Positions 5,821-9,945 of a stretch of DNA of 9,945 nt are shown here, piece after piece. Within the stretch, counting starts at the first letter, position 1. Every line of letters starts with the position of its first letter. The notes beneath the pieces were generated by a model. That model searched no databases and was not told the origin of the DNA. It saw only the letters and a list, made by a program, of their open reading frames with translations. The position numbers and the translations under genes were made by a program. The stretch comes from Promethearchaeota archaeon (GTDB lineage Archaea > Asgardarchaeota > Lokiarchaeia > Sigynarchaeales > SOKP01), in assembly GCA_016839905.1 (NCBI GenBank), contig JAEOTJ010000262.1:1-9945 (forward strand). The letters run 5' to 3'.

Positions 5821-6813
5821 TTATTTTATTTGATCTAATGGTAATATTTGTCGGGGTTCGTGGACAACTAGTCCTTGTGCATATTTTCTTAACTTTGGGA
5901 TTAAACCTAAAAAATCTTCTTTTTTAATGATTGTATTTATAGCAAACCAACCTTCGGCATTGTCTCCAGCCAATTTAGAAATTGTAGGACGCTTTAAAGC
6001 AGGGAGACTTGTCAAAATTTGATTTAAATTATCTTCATGAACATTCATAAAAATGTGAAGTTTTTTTGAAGCTTCAATTACCCCAATCAATAAGACTTTC
6101 AAATCTTTTATTTTCTCACATTTCCACTCATCCTGTAAAGCATTTTTGTTAGCGATTAACACAGCAGTTGATGTGTCAATAACATCAATAATTTTTAAAC
6201 TATTTGCTCGTATTGTGGATCCCGTCTCTGTATTATCTATTATAACATCAACTTCTTCGGGTGGTTTTGCTTCTGTTGCTCCAAATGATAAAAAGATCTT
6301 CACTTTCTCATTTTCCCCCCATGATTTCCAAGGAGTTATGACTAATGGTTCTTTATCTCCATATAATTTCTTATATGTTGTGTTACTTTTAATGTAATTT
6401 AATGAGAGAGTAAGATATTCCGTGGAAAATCTTAAAATCTTTTTATCAGAAGCAAACTTTTGGAGAGTATCGTCAAGGGAATTTATGTTTTCCCATATGT
6501 TAGGGACGCAAAAAACAATTTTTACGCCTCCAATTTCAAGATCTAATATTACTTCTACATCTGCATTCGTTTCTTTAACCCAATCAATTCCAGAAATACC
6601 TAAATCAAATTCATCTTCACCCATTAAATAATTAGGGATTTCTTGGGGTCGTAAAAGCTTAATATAAATTTCGGGATCACTCACTGATGGGCGATAATCC
6701 CTCTCCGATGCAAAATGTAGATTAAGGCCGGCTCTTTCAAAGAGCGAGGCTACTACGCCTTGTAAGCTACCTTTAGGAATTGTTAATTTTAAAATTTTCT
6801 TATTATTACTCAT
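5821..6813 (-). CDS. hisG: ATP phosphoribosyltransferase, long form with C-terminal regulatory domain
   Basis: This enzyme makes phosphoribosyl-ATP from ATP and PRPP, the committed step of histidine synthesis. Key regions are LTIPKGSL (10-17), the conserved LGISGIDW (71-78), and the PRPP-binding loop D193-NTETGST-I (193-201). Residues about 243-325 (LIGVIEASKKLHIFMNV onward, ending near VVHEPRQIL) form the ACT-like domain that in long-form HisG binds histidine for feedback inhibition. Such enzymes are hexameric and need no HisZ. At 330 residues it is longer than the usual roughly 290-300. The extra length seems to lie around 140-175 (TYKKLYGDKEPLVITPWKSW and neighbours), just before SFGATEAKPPEEVD. 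It is the first of three his genes. The ATG at 6813 fits the conserved N terminus. An overlapping out-of-frame ATG at 6822 gives only five codons. Confidence 0.95.
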   Translation of the reverse strand: MSNNKKILKLTIPKGSLQGVVASLFERAGLNLHFASERDYRPSVSDPEIYIKLLRPQEIPNYLMGEDEFDLGISGIDWVKETNADVEVILDLEIGGVKIVFCVPNIWENINSLDDTLQKFASDKKILRFSTEYLTLSLNYIKSNTTYKKLYGDKEPLVITPWKSWGENEKVKIFLSFGATEAKPPEEVDVIIDNTETGSTIRANSLKIIDVIDTSTAVLIANKNALQDEWKCEKIKDLKVLLIGVIEASKKLHIFMNVHEDNLNQILTSLPALKRPTISKLAGDNAEGWFAINTIIKKEDFLGLIPKLRKYAQGLVVHEPRQILPLDQIK

Positions 6814-7007
6814 ATTTTTTCATTATTCTAATTGATTAAATATAATTTAAAATTTTTTTGACTAAGTACAAATTATCATTAAAACTTAATTTTTAAATTA
6901 TTATATTACTATTTTATTTATTATAATGTTATAAGAATATACTAATTAAACAAATAATTATTATTTTCTTTAAAATTTATATTATTAAATAGTCCTAAAA
7001 AAAAATA
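6814..7007. promoter_or_regulatory. Divergent promoter spacer between hisG and the gelsolin-like unit
   Basis: This is about 190 bp of very AT-rich DNA between two divergent genes, with no open frame of note. On the plus strand AATTTATATTAT (6974-6985) resembles a TATA box, and its expected start, about 25 bp downstream at 7003-7010, coincides with the ATG at 7008. On the minus strand several TATA-like stretches exist (for example near 6838-6852) and none stands out for hisG. Confidence 0.4.
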
Positions 7008-7103
7008 ATGATAACAATGAGTAAGCCACCAGAATTTATTGATGAAAGCAAATTACTTAAGTTAAGATTGGTAGTAAATCAAAAAGCGAGGGTGAGTGGA
7101 TAA
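7008..7103 (+). CDS. Putative 31-residue small protein, leaderless, overlapping the next gene
   Basis: The frame ATG ATA ACA ATG AGT AAG and onward encodes 31 residues, or 28 from the second ATG at 7017, ending VVNQKARVSG. Its stop overlaps the ATG of the next gene as TAATG (7101-7105), an arrangement typical of translational coupling. A TATA-like box at 6974-6985 puts the expected transcription start almost on the ATG at 7008, so it would be read from a leaderless mRNA. The peptide has an acidic/polar start, a hydrophobic middle (LLKLRLVV) and a basic end, and I recognise no family. It may be a real small protein or simply a translated leader controlling the downstream gene. The length is too short for coding statistics to decide. 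Confidence 0.4.
   Translation: MITMSKPPEFIDESKLLKLRLVVNQKARVSG
7088..7096 (+). promoter_or_regulatory. Strong Shine-Dalgarno site deciding the start at 7103
   Basis: GAGGGTGAG, with core GGTGA at 7091-7095 complementary to the archaeal 16S rRNA 3' end, sits 7 nt before the ATG at 7103. It lies inside the end of the upstream small ORF. This supports both the start codon at 7103 and translation of that gene as an internal cistron. Confidence 0.65.
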
Positions 7104-7888
7104 TGGATTTTAGCATCATGTTTAATGTGCGCGAGGGGGGAGATTCTGTTCCTATCAAATGGGGTGAGGACCAACTTAAATCAGATCGCTCGGTTATTAT
7201 ACTTGACGAAAGTTCATTGTCCTTATATTTATGGCATGGCACTAGACAAGGATTAGTAGCTAGGCGTACTGCTCTCAGGCAAGCGCAATCTCTCAAGGGT
7301 CATGGATATACTATTGGAAAAAGCATAATTGGAAGAGATATAAAAACAATTAAAGAAATCGATTCAAGAAAAGTTGGCAGAGTTCCAGAAGAAACCGAAT
7401 TAAATAATGAACTCCAAGCTATATTAAAGAGAGAATTTAAAGAATTAGAGGATTTTATTGTAACTTTTCAAATAGGTGAAATTGAACTAGAAAAACAAAA
7501 AGTAAAACCTACAGTAAAAAAACAACCCGCACCACAAATGGACATAAAACTAACACCAAAAGAAGTACCAAAACCTGCGCCGAAAGCAAAACCAAGTAAA
7601 AAATTACCTTTAGAAGCACCAAAAGTGAAGCCCGCAGCAGCAAGTAATATATCAGCTGAAGCAAAAGTAGGTTTTGTTATAATGGGGATCCTCGATCATT
7701 TTGATGATTTATGGATTAGTAAAAAAGATGATGGATTCTCAATTGAGATGATGGAAGGTCCTGTAGCCTTGTTTTCAGTTATAGGTGGTAAGATAAAATT
7801 CTCTGCCAATTCCTTCTCTGGTTTAGCAGAAAACATTAAAAACGATGTTCAAAAAAAATTCATTGAATTATCAAAATTATTAAAATAA
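7103..7888 (+). CDS. Gelsolin-like domain protein with Pro/Lys linker and a C-terminal module
   Basis: This 261-residue protein has three parts. Residues 1-130 carry a pattern like a gelsolin repeat: the strand VIILDESSLSLYLWHG (31-46), with an Asp-turn and the W-x-G end, followed by the helix ARRTALRQAQSL (53-64). A well-ordered basic stretch (GRDIKTIKEIDSRKVGR, 77-93) and a helix-strand pair follow. Residues 131-185 are a low-complexity Pro/Lys/Ala linker. Residues 186-261 form a second compact module (VGFVIMGILDHFDDLW, then GPVALFSVIGGKIKFSA and a final helix) that I do not recognise. Gelsolin-like proteins in Asgard archaea regulate actin, so a cytoskeletal role is a reasonable inference but unproven. 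The first half lacks any enzyme motif, and there is no signal peptide or membrane span. The frame is closed by a stop at 7058-7060, and no other start codon lies between. The gene is coupled to the small upstream ORF. Confidence 0.75.
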   Translation: MDFSIMFNVREGGDSVPIKWGEDQLKSDRSVIILDESSLSLYLWHGTRQGLVARRTALRQAQSLKGHGYTIGKSIIGRDIKTIKEIDSRKVGRVPEETELNNELQAILKREFKELEDFIVTFQIGEIELEKQKVKPTVKKQPAPQMDIKLTPKEVPKPAPKAKPSKKLPLEAPKVKPAAASNISAEAKVGFVIMGILDHFDDLWISKKDDGFSIEMMEGPVALFSVIGGKIKFSANSFSGLAENIKNDVQKKFIELSKLLK

Positions 7889-7906
7889 TTTTTTATTACT
7901 TTTTTT
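7889..7906 (+). terminator. Oligo-T terminator after the gelsolin-like gene
   Basis: Immediately after the TAA stop the plus strand carries T6 (7889-7894) and T7 (7900-7906). These are typical archaeal intrinsic termination runs and would separate this gene from the ligase gene, which has its own promoter-like sequence. Confidence 0.5.
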
Positions 7907-7943
7907 AATTAATCTAAGACTTAGTATTTTAAAACTATCTTAA

Positions 7944-7955
7944 CTATTATATAGA
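7944..7955 (+). promoter_or_regulatory. TATA-like box for the DNA ligase gene
   Basis: CTATTATATAGA is a good archaeal TATA-like match. The expected start, about 25 bp on near 7975, leaves a leader of some 25 nt that contains AAAGGGAT before the ATG at 8000. The box is flanked by short inverted arms ACTAT (7943-7947) and ATAGT (7957-7961), and 20 bp upstream lies the small palindrome CTAAGACTTAG (7914-7924). Confidence 0.45.
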
Positions 7956-7999
7956 CATAGTATAAATTTTAATGAATAAATAATTAAAGGGATTCATTA

Positions 8000-9748
8000 A
8001 TGAAATTCAGGAGATTAGCGATCTTATTTTCAAAATTGGAGAATACATCTAAAAGACTTGAAATGATAGATATTTTAGCAAGTTTTTTTAGAGAAATTAA
8101 GGAAAAAAGTGATTTCAGTGATTTAGAAAAAATAATCTATTTGCTACAAGGACAATTAGTGTCTAATATAAAGGAGTCCCCAAAATTGGGTATTGCTGAA
8201 AAGTTAATGATTGAAGCATTATCTATTCGATTAACTTTAAAATCCGAAATTATCAAGAAAGAATTATATAAGACTGGAGATATCGGTACAACAGCAGAAA
8301 ATTTATTAACAAAATTCAAAACTAAACAAAAGACTTTATTTGATTTAGAGTCACCATCTATTGATATTTCTAAATTGTTTTTATCTTTTAAAAAGATTAT
8401 TAAAAGTGAAGGAGCAGGTTCTCAAGATATAAAATTGAGAATGCTTAGAGAAATAATTCGTGATTGTACGCCTCTAGAGATAAAGTATTTATTTCGCATA
8501 ATCAATTCCACATTAAGAGTGGGTGTATCCACAATGACGATTATAGATGGAATCGCAGAAGGGTTTACAGATTCAAAAGAAATTAATCGTGATTTCATAG
8601 AAAGGGCTTTTAATTTACATCCAGATTTAGGTGATATTACTAAAATGCTAACAGAAAGAGGAATAGAAGATATTAAAAAGATTGAAATAACATATGGAAT
8701 CCCTATTAATATGATGTTAGCATCTCGAGTTCCTTATTTAAAAATTGCTTCTAAATTAGGAACGCCATTTATTGGGGAATATAAGTTAGATGGTGAAAGA
8801 TTACAAATTCATAAGCAAAAGGACGATGTATTATTATTTTCTCGAAGATTACTTGAAATTACTAATCAATATCCTGATGTCGTTCAAAGAGTAAAAGAGA
8901 ATATTAAGGCAGAGAATGCAATTATCGAAGGAGAGGTGGTAGCCATGGATGCTTTTTATGAAAAAATGCTTCCCTTTCAAGTTTTAAGTAAAAGAAGGCG
9001 AAAATATAATGTAGAGGATATTTTAAAAGAAGTACCTGTTTGTCTTTTCCTTTTTGATTTATTAAAATTTGAAGATGAGATCTTCATTGATAAACCTCTT
9101 CCAAAACGGAGAGATAAGCTCGAAGAAATCGTTGTTGAGAGAGAAGAGTTACGTTTAGTAAAATCAGTTTCAATTAACTCCACTGATAAACTTATAGAAT
9201 TTTTTAACGAGGCAAGGGAAAAAGGAAATGAAGGTATAATGGCAAAATCCATACAAGAAAATTCAGTTTATCAAGCAGGGAATAGAGGTTTTCTATGGAT
9301 TAAATTGAAAGGCTTAGAGGGGGGTAAATTAATGGATTCTGTAGATGTTGCAGTAATAGGTGCTTTTTATGGAAAAGGAAAAAGGACTGGAGTATATGGA
9401 ACATATATAGGGGCTGTGTACGATCCCGAGAATGATGTATATGAAGCTTTCACTCGTGTAGCTTCAGGCTTGACGGAGGAAATGATGGAAAATTTAATGA
9501 AGGATATGAAGCAATATAAAGTAGAGAAGAAACCTAATAATGTAATATGTGAAGATACGCCTGATGTTTGGTTTAAACCGGAAATTGTTTTTGAAATTAT
9601 TGGAGATGAAATTACAGAAAGTGAAAAATTTTCTTCTTTAGGATATTCCATGAGATTTCCAGTATTCCAGAGAATACGTCATGATAAAAATATTAAGGAT
9701 ATTACTTCAGTAAAAGAAATTAAAGAATTATATATGATTCAATTTTAA
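8000..9748 (+). CDS. lig: ATP-dependent DNA ligase, archaeal LigI type
   Basis: This ligase seals nicks in duplex DNA during replication (Okazaki fragments) and repair, through a ligase-AMP intermediate. The 582 residues match archaeal replicative ligases in length and layout. They comprise an N-terminal DNA-binding helical domain (about 1-205), an adenylation domain (about 210-438) and an OB-fold (about 440-575). Motif I is Y261-KLDGER, with Lys262 the adenylated lysine. Further motifs are Ia SRR (281-283), III AIIEGEVVAMD (307-317), IIIa CLFLFDLL (348-355), IV EGIMAK (411-416), V WIKLKG (433-438), and VI MRFPVFQRIRHDK (551-563). All catalytic residues are present, so the enzyme should be active. 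AAGGGAT about 7-13 nt before the ATG may serve as ribosome site. The gene is preceded by its own TATA-like box and converges with a phosphorylase gene. Confidence 0.96.
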   Translation: MKFRRLAILFSKLENTSKRLEMIDILASFFREIKEKSDFSDLEKIIYLLQGQLVSNIKESPKLGIAEKLMIEALSIRLTLKSEIIKKELYKTGDIGTTAENLLTKFKTKQKTLFDLESPSIDISKLFLSFKKIIKSEGAGSQDIKLRMLREIIRDCTPLEIKYLFRIINSTLRVGVSTMTIIDGIAEGFTDSKEINRDFIERAFNLHPDLGDITKMLTERGIEDIKKIEITYGIPINMMLASRVPYLKIASKLGTPFIGEYKLDGERLQIHKQKDDVLLFSRRLLEITNQYPDVVQRVKENIKAENAIIEGEVVAMDAFYEKMLPFQVLSKRRRKYNVEDILKEVPVCLFLFDLLKFEDEIFIDKPLPKRRDKLEEIVVEREELRLVKSVSINSTDKLIEFFNEAREKGNEGIMAKSIQENSVYQAGNRGFLWIKLKGLEGGKLMDSVDVAVIGAFYGKGKRTGVYGTYIGAVYDPENDVYEAFTRVASGLTEEMMENLMKDMKQYKVEKKPNNVICEDTPDVWFKPEIVFEIIGDEITESEKFSSLGYSMRFPVFQRIRHDKNIKDITSVKEIKELYMIQF

Positions 9749-9792
9749 ATTTTCGCCCGATTAAAGGGAATAAATAAATTTTTGAATAGAAA

Positions 9793-9945
9793 TCATACCC
9801 GCTCTATTAGCATCCCTCCAAGAATTATGGGGCCACCCGTAGAATTATAAATCTTTACCGCTTTTTTTAATCGGGATTCACTATCTGAGTATATTTTGAA
9901 AATTAAATCTCCCTCTCTTAATTTTGCTCCTTGTTTTTTGTATAT
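9793..9945 (-). CDS. C-terminal end of an AMP/thymidine phosphorylase-type protein (5' end outside window)
   Basis: The minus strand is open from the right edge to TGA at 9795-9793, giving the last 50 residues of a protein. The sequence GAKLREGDLIFKIYSDSESR, followed by a helix and ending GGMLIERV, fits the C-terminal biotinyl-like PYNP_C domain of the thymidine phosphorylase family. The IYSDSE and GMLIER parts resemble archaeal AMP phosphorylase. That enzyme releases the base of AMP to give ribose 1,5-bisphosphate, which feeds the isomerase and form III RuBisCO route of AMP salvage. The catalytic and nucleotide-binding parts are outside the window, so thymidine/pyrimidine phosphorylase remains possible. 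It converges with the ligase gene, with 44 bp between stops. Confidence 0.65.
   Translation of the reverse strand: MYKKQGAKLREGDLIFKIYSDSESRLKKAVKIYNSTGGPIILGGMLIERV

Noticed and set aside
3417..6631. Plus-strand open frames opposite hisC and hisG
   Set aside because: All are antisense to his genes whose motifs are complete, and none has a credible start context or domain.
7057..7296. 79-codon minus-strand open frame opposite the gelsolin-like gene
   Set aside because: It is antisense to a well-supported start region with a Shine-Dalgarno site, and its translation shows no domain.
8137..9651. Three minus-strand open frames within the ligase gene
   Set aside because: They are Ser/Ile-rich antisense shadows of an intact ligase frame with all motifs.
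9756..9875. CCCGATTAAA and its reverse complement 100 bp apart around the ligase/phosphorylase ends
   Set aside because: The 10-bp arms are short and distant, and one lies inside coding sequence. The match is probably chance and too far apart for a terminator stem.

Overview
The window looks like chromosomal DNA of an uncultured AT-rich archaeon. The ligase is the archaeal ATP-dependent type. A protein fragment at the right edge resembles archaeal AMP phosphorylase. TATA-like boxes sit at archaeal distances from starts, and many gene ends carry oligo-T tracts. A gelsolin-like segment, a zinc-ribbon protein that may carry two longin/roadblock-like modules, and several lineage-specific proteins point towards the Asgard group (Loki/Thor-like). 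That placement is inference from protein style, not from a phylogenetic marker. No insertion sequence, CRISPR array, tRNA or rRNA was recognised.

Left part (1-1920): the C-terminal part of an unrecognised helical/winged-helix protein runs off the left edge and ends in a T-rich spacer. It converges with a GNAT acetyltransferase gene on the minus strand. That gene diverges, across a spacer holding a perfect 13-bp inverted repeat, from a small zinc-ribbon protein gene. The small gene ends in a hairpin plus T6 that overlaps the end of the next, convergent gene.

Middle (1897-6813, all minus strand): transcription would run hisG, hisD, hisC, giving the first, penultimate/last and transaminase steps of histidine biosynthesis. 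After a gap of about 250 bp comes a zinc-ribbon protein gene with its own TATA box. Its annotated ATG cuts the zinc ribbon in half. The missing cysteines are encoded in frame just upstream, behind an in-frame TGA that follows ATG AGT.

Right part (6814-9945, mostly plus strand): an AT-rich spacer of about 190 bp separates hisG from a divergent two-gene unit. This unit is a putative leaderless 31-codon ORF overlapping, through TAATG, the gene of a gelsolin-like protein with a Pro/Lys linker. Next is a complete ATP-dependent DNA ligase gene with its own TATA box. Convergent to it at the right edge is the 3' end of an AMP/thymidine phosphorylase-type gene.

The most interesting points are the two-cistron gelsolin-like unit, the zinc-ribbon gene with the interrupted N terminus, a U11 tract in the hisG-hisD junction, and a diverged duplication of the hisC 3' end.
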